Program-made: the position numbers and the translations under genes
Notes under the pieces: generated by a model
The model's database searches: none
What the model was told of the DNA's origin: nothing
What the model saw: the letters and a program-made list of their open reading frames with translations, nothing else
Part shown: in pieces, positions 1 through 6,661 of the stretch
Layout: each line of letters starts with the position of its first letter
How positions within the stretch are numbered: position 1 is the stretch's first letter
NCBI GenBank assembly: GCA_018900975.1
Contig: JAHIFK010000022.1
Location: forward strand, 1-12,963
DNA from: Methanobacteriota archaeon
GTDB lineage: Archaea; Halobacteriota; Methanosarcinia; Methanosarcinales; Methanoperedenaceae
Reading direction: 5' to 3'
Length of the DNA stretch: 12,963 nucleotides

Positions 1-111
1 CTTGGCTTTTCCACCGATTTTACCGAACAAAAAGTCAAAGTAACCATAATCTTTTTTAATCCTATCGATCAATACAATATTGCCTATTGGGTATGTTACA
101 TTTTCATGCAA
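1..111 (-). CDS. Partial ORF, possible transposase-like N-terminus (cut by window edge)
   Basis: A minus-strand frame stays open from an in-frame stop at 118-120 to the left edge. The only usual start codon near its 5' end is TTG at 111. It encodes about 37 residues including TYPIGNIVLID and DYGYFDFLFGK, which read as real protein and remind me of the N-terminus of archaeal DDE-type transposases. That resemblance is from memory and the family is not established. A TATA-like element (CCTATAAATGG on the minus strand) lies about 40 nt upstream of the TTG, but there is no Shine-Dalgarno sequence and no ATG. It could be an intact gene continuing outside the window or an insertion-sequence fragment. 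Confidence 0.35.
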   Translation of the reverse strand, partial: MHENVTYPIGNIVLIDRIKKDYGYFDFLFGKIGGKAK

Positions 112-209
112 GGTTTGTCACAAAAACTTCTGAAATGTGACATCCCATTTATAGGCTAACTGGCGAAGTCAAGTTTTTCCTATGGAAAACCTTTTTAGAG
201 TTATGCATA

Positions 210-219
210 ACTTATATAT
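210..219 (+). promoter_or_regulatory. TATA box for the methyltransferase gene
   Basis: ACTTATATAT is centred about 28 nt upstream of the ATG at 244, so transcription would start at or within a few bases of the start codon. No ribosome-binding site precedes the ATG. Both points favour a leaderless mRNA starting at 244. Confidence 0.55.
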
Positions 220-243
220 CAGTATCAGTATCTTCTCCCCTGA

Positions 244-1008
244 ATGGGTATCAAAGAAAGCGCAATAATGCAATTTGGAAAACAGGCAGAAGCATACGCA
301 AAAGGTAACATTTTCGTTGACGTTGTCCATCTATCCGAAGTGGTGAAAAGAAGCGGCGTAGAAAAGAACCATCGCGTGCTCGACATAGCCACAGGGGCAG
401 GATTCCTTGCGCTTGAGTTCGCGAAAAAAGCTGACGTTTCGATAGGCTGCGACCTGACGCGCAATATGCTTTTAAAAGCCCGTGAAAAGGAGAGATCGCT
501 GGGACTTAAAAATACAGGTTTCCTTCTTTCAGATGTGGAATCACTCCCGTTCCCTGATGAGAGCTTTGATATCGTCTCATGCAGGTTCGCTTTCCATCAT
601 TTCCCGAATCCGGAAAAAGCCCTCCTCGAAATGAGGCGCGTATGCAGGGGCACGCTCGTGCTTGTGGACGGGGTTTCGTCAGAATATGTAGAAAAGAGCC
701 TTTTCCACAACAGCATTGAAAAGATGCGCGACCCTTCGCACGTCAGAATATACGCACTCAGTGAGATCGAGGATATGTTCAATGTGGCAGGAGCAGATAT
801 CACAGATATAACGCACTGGGAGATACCCCAAGATTTTGAGGAGTGGATGACGCGGGCTGGAACTGATAAGGGGCAAACAGAAATGATAGAAAGTATGATG
901 TTAGAGAGTATTGACGGTGACAGGACGGGCTTGTGGGTAAAGCTCGAAAATGGAAGACTGGGTTTCGCGTATGATACTATCATCCTGATAGCTCAGGTCA
1001 GAAGATAG
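244..1008 (+). CDS. Class I SAM-dependent methyltransferase, UbiE/Methyltransf_11-like
   Basis: A 254-residue cytoplasmic enzyme that should transfer a methyl group from S-adenosylmethionine to an unidentified small molecule. The Rossmann-fold motifs are clear: motif I RVLDIATGAGFL at residues 44-55, the acidic residue ending strand 2 in IGCDLT near 70, and SDVESLPFPDESFDIV with FHHFPNPEKAL at about 96-127, as in UbiE-type enzymes. The start at 244 is supported by a TATA box about 28 nt upstream; an in-frame ATG at 268 is the alternative. It is followed by an 83-nt gap, so it is not clearly in an operon. Quinone or menaquinone methylation is not supported by any neighbour, so I give no substrate. 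Confidence 0.88.
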   Translation: MGIKESAIMQFGKQAEAYAKGNIFVDVVHLSEVVKRSGVEKNHRVLDIATGAGFLALEFAKKADVSIGCDLTRNMLLKAREKERSLGLKNTGFLLSDVESLPFPDESFDIVSCRFAFHHFPNPEKALLEMRRVCRGTLVLVDGVSSEYVEKSLFHNSIEKMRDPSHVRIYALSEIEDMFNVAGADITDITHWEIPQDFEEWMTRAGTDKGQTEMIESMMLESIDGDRTGLWVKLENGRLGFAYDTIILIAQVRR

Positions 1009-1091
1009 CTTTATTTCTGGAAATCCCTGAATATTAATTTATGAAAATGATACGAAGCATTAAAACATAAAAGATAATATTATGCCACCAG

Positions 1092-2036
1092 ATGAAAAAA
1101 TACAGGATGATCCTTCAGGTAATTATTGGTATAGTTATTATTGGTGTTATTCTTTATAAGATCGGGATATACGATGTAATTTCTGCCCTGAAGAAAACAG
1201 TCCCTTTTTATTTTATCATGGCTTGCCTGGCATATTTATGCCTGAACCTCACACTCACCTCGCGCCTTAGCTTCCTGCTTGCTAAGATCGGATATAAGAT
1301 AAAATTTGTAACCGTATTTTTTTCACATGTCGGGGGGATGATATTGAGCGATATCACTCCGGGACGCAGCGGATATTTCTTAACACCTTCTATCCTGAAA
1401 AAAAAAGCAGGGACCCCGATCACAGACGGGATGGCTTGTATTTTTGCGCCTCAGGCTATCGAACTTATTCTTAAGGTCGTTGGGGCGTTCGCTGCCATTA
1501 TATATATTTCCTCGATCTCAGGTATTCGAAGGGACATACTGATCTCAGTCGGTATTGGCGCTTCTCTCCTCCTGTTCGCGGGTATCATGATGCTGGTTAT
1601 TTCCTGGAAAGATGAAAATGTCAGCTTGAATTTCCTGAAAAGAATTCCATTTCTCAAGAATTTTACTGACAAAATTTTGCCTTTTAAGGAGCGAAGTATT
1701 GCGATCAAAGGCAGCATGAATGCCATTTTATTATTGACAGTGACTGGCTGGTTTTTTGCAGCTTTACACTGGTTCTATCTTGGCAAAGCTATCGGGATCG
1801 AGCTTCCGTATTATGTTTTCTTTTTACTCCATCCCTTATTAAGCGTATTGATGTTCGCACCCACCCCTGCAGGTCTCGGAGTTATGGAATTGGGTACTAT
1901 CGGAGTGTTATCCATCTTCGGAGTTCCCGTTGATCTGGCTGTCGCGTTCTCTATACTGGTTAGAGCAAGTATGGTACTGGTTGACCTGATGGGTCTGAAG
2001 GCCGTTCTGTCTTCCCTTAAGGATATTGAGCTATAA
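1092..2036 (+). CDS. UPF0104 / AglD-type flippase-like integral membrane protein
   Basis: A 314-residue, highly hydrophobic protein with about eight membrane spans (roughly residues 7-23, 37-57, 74-88, 118-140, 149-171, 211-231, 241-258 and 281-303). It carries the two hallmarks of the UPF0104/lysylphosphatidylglycerol-synthase transmembrane family: PGRSGY at residues 90-95 and PTPAGLGVMELG at 257-268. Family members include AglD of Haloferax, which acts on lipid-linked sugars in S-layer glycosylation, and the membrane domain of MprF. A role in moving or modifying lipid-linked intermediates is inferred. An ATG at 1082 is in another frame, so 1092 is the usable start. Its last codons overlap purC by 6 nt tail-to-tail. 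No soluble aminoacyl-transfer domain is present, so it is not an MprF. Confidence 0.82.
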   Translation: MKKYRMILQVIIGIVIIGVILYKIGIYDVISALKKTVPFYFIMACLAYLCLNLTLTSRLSFLLAKIGYKIKFVTVFFSHVGGMILSDITPGRSGYFLTPSILKKKAGTPITDGMACIFAPQAIELILKVVGAFAAIIYISSISGIRRDILISVGIGASLLLFAGIMMLVISWKDENVSLNFLKRIPFLKNFTDKILPFKERSIAIKGSMNAILLLTVTGWFFAALHWFYLGKAIGIELPYYVFFLLHPLLSVLMFAPTPAGLGVMELGTIGVLSIFGVPVDLAVAFSILVRASMVLVDLMGLKAVLSSLKDIEL

Positions 2037-2747
2037 TTTTATCCCGGGTACTATTCTCTTCGCCACTTCCCTGTAAGCAGCAACAAGGTCCCCCTTATCA
2101 AATCTGAACACGTCCTTGTCAAGCGATTCTCCCGTCGTCCTGTCCCAGAACCTGCAGGTGTCGCAGGATATTTCATCCGCAAGAACAATATTTCCTTTGC
2201 GCCTTCCGAACTCGAGCTTGAAGTCAGGAAGGAGAAGATTTTTTCCTGCAAGGTATTCAACAAGTATCGAATTTATCTTGAGAGAAAGTTTTCGTATCTC
2301 TTCAAGTTCCGCTTTTGTCGCAAGTCCCATGGCAAGCGCCATATCGTCATTTATCATCGGGTCGCCGAACTCGTCGCTCTTGTAATCGAAAATAATGATG
2401 GGTGGGTTAAGTTTATCACCTGTTTTGAATGGGTATTTTTTTGTGATCGAACCTGCCGCGATATTTCTCACGATGACCTCTATCAGGACGATTTCCACAG
2501 CATCCACCACCATCTCGGTGTCAGAGAGCATGTGATCAAAATGTGTTTTAATGCCTTTCTCCTCAAGGAACTTAAAGAGAGTTTGTGATATTTGCGCGTT
2601 ATAGTATCCTTTTCCCCGCGCTTCGCTCTTTTTCTTGCCGTCAAACGCTGTAAGGCTGTTCCTGAACTCCATTATGAACTTGTCCGTGTTGTCTGTTTTG
2701 AATACTGTCTTTGCCTTACCTGAATAGAGTGCCTCTTGCTTGATCAT
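2031..2747 (-). CDS. purC: Phosphoribosylaminoimidazole-succinocarboxamide synthase (SAICAR synthetase)
   Basis: A 238-residue purine-biosynthesis enzyme that joins CAIR and aspartate using ATP to give SAICAR. The start at 2747 gives MIKQEALYSGKAK, the family's usual N-terminus with the ATP-binding YSGKAK loop at residues 8-13. Both signatures are present: EVIVRNIAAGS at 90-100 and DFKLEFGR at 175-182. The segment LADEISCDTCRFWD at 189-202 matches the usual LADEISPDT..WD, except that Cys195 replaces the common Pro. The open frame runs upstream to 3023, but that extension is not PurC-like and is rejected. A TATA element at 2770-2779 fits a leaderless start at 2747. No other pur gene is in the window. 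Confidence 0.96.
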   Translation of the reverse strand: MIKQEALYSGKAKTVFKTDNTDKFIMEFRNSLTAFDGKKKSEARGKGYYNAQISQTLFKFLEEKGIKTHFDHMLSDTEMVVDAVEIVLIEVIVRNIAAGSITKKYPFKTGDKLNPPIIIFDYKSDEFGDPMINDDMALAMGLATKAELEEIRKLSLKINSILVEYLAGKNLLLPDFKLEFGRRKGNIVLADEISCDTCRFWDRTTGESLDKDVFRFDKGDLVAAYREVAKRIVPGIKL

Positions 2748-2769
2748 GATCGTCTTAAGGTCGTTTAAA

Positions 2770-2779
2770 GGATATAAAA
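2770..2779 (-). promoter_or_regulatory. TATA box for purC
   Basis: On the minus strand the sequence reads CTTTTATATC, centred about 27 nt upstream of the purC ATG at 2747. This predicts a leaderless transcript and supports the short PurC start over the longer open frame. Confidence 0.6.
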
Positions 2780-2863
2780 GAGACGCTGGAGCTGGAAATA
2801 TTTGGTATAAGCTAATAATGAGCAATATCATTTCCTGAAATAATTTCCTCTTTAGTGATAACA

Positions 2864-2873
2864 AAATATATCT
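2864..2873 (+). promoter_or_regulatory. TATA box for the membrane-anchored protein gene
   Basis: AAATATATCT lies about 36 nt upstream of the ATG at 2905, which would give a leader of about 10 nt. That leader contains a weak ribosome-binding sequence (GATGTGA). A second A/T-rich element at 2882-2889 is closer and less well spaced. Confidence 0.4.
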
Positions 2874-2904
2874 ACCCAAATAGTATATTAAAAGATGTGA
2901 AGCC

Positions 2905-4047
2905 ATGAAAAAAAGTAACACGTTCATAATAATTGTTTTGTTGATAGCCCTATTGACCAACCCCGTTTTTGGATATGCCGGAATGGGAGGGAACAATTCC
3001 GGAGCAAACATGGGTGACATCATTCAAAACGAAGAGGAAAACATTGACCCGGCTAATACAACACAATCTGACCAGGACATCGAAATAAGCTCGCACCTTA
3101 TCGAAGTGGATGCCAATCGACCTGAATTGCAAGATAAATTGTATGTACGTGAAACAATAGTATTCAGGAATACGGGATCTAAGATATTTGTAGGGACATT
3201 AAAAACATATGTTCCTGACGGACTTGTAGAAATTAAAATCATGAAAGCACAAATGATGACTGAATCTTCAGGTCAATCCATTGTACCAATACAGAATGGA
3301 AACATCATTAGCTGGCAAGATCAACTCGGAATTAATAGTGTTCCTATGTATGTTATTGAGTATATAATTTCAACCGAGCAAAAAGGAACTTTGACGAAAT
3401 CCCTGCAATATTCAAAGAGGTTATTATCTCCAACATTAATTAATTATAAATATTCACCAAGCCCGGGGTACCCGGTGTTTATACTCAAAATTTCAAAATC
3501 AATGGACAGTTCAATTACATTGAAGGACGAAAATGGGAACAGAATTGTCGCAGAAGACAATATTGATGAAGACAGTTCAATTGTTAGCCGGTTTAATGAT
3601 ATACAGTTTAAAGAACTCAATATCGAGTTTTCAAAATCCGCAATAGACAATACAAATGTATTACCTTATCTGATCATCGGGCTCCTGATCGTGCTTGTTC
3701 TGGTATATCCGGTCATCAGGAAAAAGAGTCCAAAGCTCCAGGAGATCGAAGGGAAAATAAGGAATTCCCTGAAGAGAGAAACAGAGAGCAAAGAACAGCA
3801 GGAAACCGATGAAGAAGGTTCTGAAGAAGAGCCTGAAGAAAGAGAGGAAGAAGGATCAACCCCTGAAGACGAAGACCTGTCGGGAAAGTCAAAAGATAAA
3901 CTTGAGACCGAAAAGAATGAATTGCTTTCAAAGCTCAAAAAACTTGAGAAGGACTATGCTTCAGGTGACCTGATAGATGAAGAATATGAGGAACTGCGGA
4001 ACTCATATCAGGTAAAACTTAAAAAAATCGAAAGACGGATAGAATAA
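2905..4047 (+). CDS. Signal-peptide, membrane-anchored protein with acidic linker and cytoplasmic coiled coil
   Basis: A 380-residue protein I do not recognise by name. Residues 1-25 form a signal peptide (MKK start, hydrophobic stretch 8-18, likely cleavage near FGYA). Residues 60-245 are beta-rich and would lie outside the cell. A single membrane span covers about 252-271 and ends in RKK, so the C-terminus should be cytoplasmic. Residues 293-325 form a strongly acidic Glu-rich linker. Residues 330-380 form a charged helix with LEKDYASGDLIDEEYEELR at 347-365, resembling short SHOCT-like helical hairpins at the ends of membrane proteins. The topology suggests an envelope sensor or assembly factor, but no ligand or partner can be named. 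Intergenic regions on both sides suggest it is transcribed alone. Confidence 0.8.
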   Translation: MKKSNTFIIIVLLIALLTNPVFGYAGMGGNNSGANMGDIIQNEEENIDPANTTQSDQDIEISSHLIEVDANRPELQDKLYVRETIVFRNTGSKIFVGTLKTYVPDGLVEIKIMKAQMMTESSGQSIVPIQNGNIISWQDQLGINSVPMYVIEYIISTEQKGTLTKSLQYSKRLLSPTLINYKYSPSPGYPVFILKISKSMDSSITLKDENGNRIVAEDNIDEDSSIVSRFNDIQFKELNIEFSKSAIDNTNVLPYLIIGLLIVLVLVYPVIRKKSPKLQEIEGKIRNSLKRETESKEQQETDEEGSEEEPEEREEEGSTPEDEDLSGKSKDKLETEKNELLSKLKKLEKDYASGDLIDEEYEELRNSYQVKLKKIERRIE

Positions 4048-4082
4048 TAATTCTATCCTGTCATTTTCATATCAGTTTAATA

Positions 4083-4679
4083 TCATTTTCTTATCATTTT
4101 CAAAAAATAATGATGTATCCGCGGATCATCAGTCAATTCCGGGTGGAATGCAAGGGCAAGCATATTTTTTTGTCTTGCTGCAATAATAACACCCTTGTAC
4201 TCTGAGAGCACTTCCACACATTCCCCTAATCCTGTGATGCTGGGCGCCCGGATGAACACAGCATTAAAAGGCGAATCAAGACCTTTGAAATCAACCCGGC
4301 ATTCAAACGATTCTTTCTGGCGCCCGAAGGCGTTCCTGTTGACCGTGATATCCATAAGGGAAAGAAGTGACTGCCCCGTCTTTTTTACCTGATCATCGCC
4401 ATTTTTTGCGAGAAGAACGAGTCCGGCGCATGTACCCATTATTGGAATTCCTGAATGTGCGACCTTTTTTATCTCTCCTGAGATGTCTTCCTTTTCCATC
4501 AATTTTCCCAGTGTTGTGCTCTCACCCCCTGGAAGGATAAGCGCATCGATTGTCGGGACAAGTCCTTTATGCTTTATCATAATGACTTCTGCTTCCTGAC
4601 CTGCCATATCAAGCGCCCTTTTCATAGCATTCACATGCTCCTGGACATTTCCCTGTATCGCGATGACTCCAATGCGCAT
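4083..4679 (-). CDS. pdxT: Pyridoxal 5'-phosphate synthase glutaminase subunit PdxT
   Basis: A 198-residue class I glutamine amidotransferase that hydrolyses glutamine and channels ammonia to PdxS in the ribose-5-phosphate-dependent vitamin B6 pathway. The family start MRIGVIAIQGNVQEH is present, as are the oxyanion/Gly motif LPGGESTT at 49-56, the nucleophile Cys84 in GTCAGLVLLAK, RAPSI at 144-148 (a PdxT hallmark), and the triad partners His179 and Glu181 in FHPELTDD. Length is typical. PdxS is not in the window, so the two subunits are encoded apart here. The start at 4679 is supported by a TATA box centred 27 nt upstream. The 3' end lies 35 nt past the convergent upstream gene. Confidence 0.97.
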   Translation of the reverse strand: MRIGVIAIQGNVQEHVNAMKRALDMAGQEAEVIMIKHKGLVPTIDALILPGGESTTLGKLMEKEDISGEIKKVAHSGIPIMGTCAGLVLLAKNGDDQVKKTGQSLLSLMDITVNRNAFGRQKESFECRVDFKGLDSPFNAVFIRAPSITGLGECVEVLSEYKGVIIAARQKNMLALAFHPELTDDPRIHHYFLKMIRK

Positions 4680-4701
4680 GCATCCTGAATAATTGGACTG
4701 G

Positions 4702-4712
4702 GATATAAATCA
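4702..4712 (-). promoter_or_regulatory. TATA box for pdxT
   Basis: On the minus strand ATTTATATCCC is centred about 28 nt upstream of the pdxT ATG, predicting a leaderless mRNA. It shares a 113-nt divergent region with the promoter of the FtsZ-family gene. Confidence 0.6.
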
Positions 4713-4757
4713 TTAGGTTTCAAAAATATAAGATCTAAAAAGGTATCTTGACAATAA

Positions 4758-4766
4758 TTTTATATC
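4758..4766 (+). promoter_or_regulatory. TATA box for the FtsZ-family gene
   Basis: TTTTATATC is centred about 30 nt upstream of the ATG at 4793. No ribosome-binding site lies between them, so the transcript should be leaderless or have only a few leader bases. Confidence 0.55.
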
Positions 4767-4792
4767 AATAAGAATCTATTAATCTTTGAATT

Positions 4793-5761
4793 ATGGAAAA
4801 ATTTACTGAAGTTCTGGAGGCTTCAAGACCCACTGTGACTATCATCGGGCTTGGAGGCGCTGGCTGCAACATTACGACATATCTATCAGAAAAGGGGGTA
4901 GGCGGCGCTAAAATCATAGGAGCCAACACCGATATTAACCATCTTGTGCTGCAGAAAGCGGACAAACTCATGCTCCTGGGAAAGGAGACCTGCCGCGGCA
5001 AGGGATGCGGGGGTTTTCCAGGAACTGGGATGCAGTGCGCCACAGAGAGTTTAGAAGAGATAAAAAAAGAACTTGTTGGAAGCAACATCGTCTTCATAGT
5101 TGCTGGTCTTGGCGGGGGGACAGGCACGGGTTGTGCCCCTGTGGTTGCTGAGGTGGCCCATGCACAGGGAGCAGTTACGATCGCATGCCTGACCTTGCCA
5201 TTTCAGATCGAATCCATGCGGCGCCAGAATTCGATAGACGCTATCCGCGCCATGGAGGGAACATGTGATTCCATTGTATTGATCGATAATACAAGACTTC
5301 GCAAATTTGCAGGAAAACTTCCTCTAAAGACCGCTTTTGCATTGGCGAATTCCCTTATCGGAGCACTTATCAAGAGTATCACGGAGACCATCACGCAACC
5401 GAGCCTGATGAACCTTGATTTTGCAGACCTGAAAGCGGTGCTTGAAAATAAGGGTATATCCTCGTTCGGGATAGGTGAATCCGAGGGGGCCGGTCGGGTT
5501 GAGAAAGCTGTGAAACGCGCAGTAGCAACGCCTCTTCTTGACACACCTGAGATATCATCTCCTTACGGTGTGCTTATAAATATTATAGGCGGGGGAGATA
5601 TGACACTTGATGAAGTAGCCCAGATCGGGGAATTGATGAGTAAGCATGTGCCTGACACAAAACGCGTCATCTGGGGGGCAAAAGTGGACGAAAGCATGAC
5701 TGGGCGCCTCAGGATAATTGCGTTATTTTCAAGTATAGGTAATCCATTTGAGGGGCAGTAA
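4793..5761 (+). CDS. FtsZ-family tubulin-like GTPase, short paralogue
   Basis: A 322-residue member of the FtsZ GTPase family, whose members polymerise at the division site. The nucleotide-binding region is intact: IGLGGAGCNITTYL at 18-31, ANTD at 44-47, and the tubulin signature GLGGGTGTGCAP at 105-116. The T7 catalytic loop is NLDFADL at 207-213, with both acidic residues, so it should hydrolyse GTP on assembly; this also favours FtsZ over CetZ. Unlike typical FtsZ it stops about 10 residues after the core fold, with no disordered linker and no conserved C-terminal binding peptide. It has seven cysteines (25, 67, 72, 82, 114, 132, 158), several at or near the nucleotide pocket (GCN for the usual GNN; ETCRGKGCGG). 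A specialised paralogue is more likely than the main division FtsZ, but only a genome survey can show that. Confidence 0.92.
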   Translation: MEKFTEVLEASRPTVTIIGLGGAGCNITTYLSEKGVGGAKIIGANTDINHLVLQKADKLMLLGKETCRGKGCGGFPGTGMQCATESLEEIKKELVGSNIVFIVAGLGGGTGTGCAPVVAEVAHAQGAVTIACLTLPFQIESMRRQNSIDAIRAMEGTCDSIVLIDNTRLRKFAGKLPLKTAFALANSLIGALIKSITETITQPSLMNLDFADLKAVLENKGISSFGIGESEGAGRVEKAVKRAVATPLLDTPEISSPYGVLINIIGGGDMTLDEVAQIGELMSKHVPDTKRVIWGAKVDESMTGRLRIIALFSSIGNPFEGQ

Positions 5762-5798
5762 TATTTTATCTATTTTGCTTGATTTGGAATAAATTTGG

Positions 5799-5806
5799 GT
5801 ATAAAT
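5799..5806 (+). promoter_or_regulatory. TATA-like element upstream of the hairpin region
   Basis: GTATAAAT would place a transcription start near 5829, about 18 nt before the nested stem at 5847-5916. It is the only obvious promoter candidate for that structure. The assignment is an inference. Confidence 0.3.
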
Positions 5807-5828
5807 CTGGGAAAATCCTATTATATGG

Positions 5829-5925
5829 AGAAACAAAGTAGGTGTAGGTAGAGGATAAATAACTATTATAAGATTCACTTCCTATCCTATCCAAACAATC
5901 TTGTATTTCCTCTACCCTTTTCTAT
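5829..5925 (+). ncRNA. Candidate structured small RNA between the FtsZ-family gene and the DUF357 gene
   Basis: The 210-nt gap between genes has no coding potential but has strong nested pairing. GGTAGAGGA (5847-5855) pairs perfectly with TCCTCTACC (5908-5916). Inside it, TATAAGATT (5867-5875) pairs with AATCTTGTA (5897-5905) with one G-U. The apical loop (5876-5896) is C-rich with a repeated CCTAT unit. A TATA-like box sits upstream, and a pyrimidine tract (CCCTTTTCTATT) follows and could terminate transcription. The boundaries given are estimates. The downstream gene appears to have its own promoter at 5940, so this is more likely an independent RNA or a 3' element of the upstream mRNA than a 5' leader. 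Confidence 0.35.
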
Positions 5926-5938
5926 TAATTTCACAAAC

Positions 5939-5948
5939 ATTTACATAT
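5939..5948 (+). promoter_or_regulatory. TATA-like box for the DUF357-UPF0212-dph6 operon
   Basis: ATTTACATAT is centred about 28 nt before the ATG at 5972, fitting a leaderless first gene. It would place the GTG at 5951 upstream of the transcript start. Confidence 0.4.
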
Positions 5949-5971
5949 CTGTGCCGGTATTATACATACAA

Positions 5972-6259
5972 ATGACTCAACCTGCTGTTCTTGATGAGAA
6001 AGTAAATAGATATGAGACCCTCTTACAAAGGGCATTATCATCATTTGAGGTTGCAGCGCAGGATAAGTCACATTTAAGGAAAGTCGCAGAAGATTTTTCA
6101 ACTATGGCAAAGGCATATTATGAAGACGGCAGGTTTTTCCTTGAAAAGGGGGATAAAGTAAATGCCCTTGCATGTTTCAGCTACGGGCACGCCTGGCTTG
6201 ATGCAGGTGTGAAACTTGGAGTTTTCAAAGTGAGTGATGAGAACCTGTTTACGATCTAA
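5972..6259 (+). CDS. DUF357 family protein
   Basis: A 95-residue all-helical archaeal protein of unknown function. The DUF357 signature is plain: a helix with AKAYYEDGRFFLEKGD at about 46-61, then ALACFSYGHAWLDAGVKLGVF at 65-85, the second half of which is the family hallmark. I chose the ATG at 5972 because the TATA-like box at 5939-5948 is correctly spaced for it. A GTG at 5951 in the same frame would add seven residues (MPVLYIQ) not typical of the family. It is the first gene of a tight three-gene cluster, 12 nt before the UPF0212 gene. Pairing with UPF0212 and dph6 suggests a link to translation, but that is only inference by position. Confidence 0.88.
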   Translation: MTQPAVLDEKVNRYETLLQRALSSFEVAAQDKSHLRKVAEDFSTMAKAYYEDGRFFLEKGDKVNALACFSYGHAWLDAGVKLGVFKVSDENLFTI

Positions 6260-6271
6260 AAGAGGAATAAA

Positions 6272-6661
6272 ATGACAAATTACAGAGTTACACTGGAAAC
6301 CGCATGGCTTGTGAAAAGTGTGGATAGCGTCGAGGACGCGATGAACATAGCGATATCGGAAGTGGGAAAGCTTCTCAATCCAGACCTGAATTTCGTGGAG
6401 ATAGAAGTAGGCTCAACTACCTGCCCCGCATGCAGCGAGGCTTTTGACAGCGTTTTCATGGCAGCAGGGACGGCTCTTGTGGGAGTCCTGCTTGAGATGA
6501 AGGTATTCGATGCAGAGAGCGAGGAGCACGCCGCAAGAATAGCAAAGTCTACCATAGGCAAGCCCCTGAAGAGCGCTCCGCTTGACGTTGTGGATGTTGA
6601 GGAGTTCGAGGGCGCAAAAGAGAAGAAGGAAAAGAAGAAAAGATCCGAATACGATGAATGA
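6272..6661 (+). CDS. UPF0212 (DUF555) family protein
   Basis: A 129-residue conserved archaeal protein of unknown function. It opens with MTNYRVTLETAWLV and contains STTCPACSEAFDSVF with a CxxC pair at Cys51 and Cys54, then TALVGVLLEMKVFDAESEEHA at about 67-87, all typical of UPF0212. The CxxC could bind metal or be redox active; no other cysteine is present, so a mononuclear zinc site within one chain would need other ligands or a dimer. The C-terminal 20 residues are a Lys/Glu-rich tail. A ribosome-binding site (AGAGGA) lies 6 nt upstream of the ATG. Its last four bases overlap the dph6 start (ATGA), so translation is probably coupled. Confidence 0.92.
   Translation: MTNYRVTLETAWLVKSVDSVEDAMNIAISEVGKLLNPDLNFVEIEVGSTTCPACSEAFDSVFMAAGTALVGVLLEMKVFDAESEEHAARIAKSTIGKPLKSAPLDVVDVEEFEGAKEKKEKKKRSEYDE

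Noticed and set aside
244..1008. Naming the methyltransferase UbiE/MenG
   Set aside because: The motifs are shared by many small-molecule methyltransferases and no quinone genes are nearby.
2748..3023. N-terminal extension of PurC to a start at 3023
   Set aside because: The extra 92 residues are not PurC-like, overlap the promoter and start of the divergent gene, and the TATA box at 2770-2779 lies inside them.
3666..3938. Serine-rich minus-strand frames opposite the acidic linker
   Set aside because: They are the complement of GAA/GAG-rich codons in the real gene, which gives artificial Ser/Leu-rich frames.
4041..4105. Repeated TATCATTTTC units between 4090 and 4101 and nearby as a functional repeat
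   Set aside because: Two copies encode the PdxT C-terminus and the rest is simple T-rich sequence; a role in terminating the plus-strand gene is possible but not distinctive.
4793..5761. Calling the GTPase a CetZ or true tubulin
   Set aside because: The T7 loop NLDFADL and the C-terminal core follow FtsZ.
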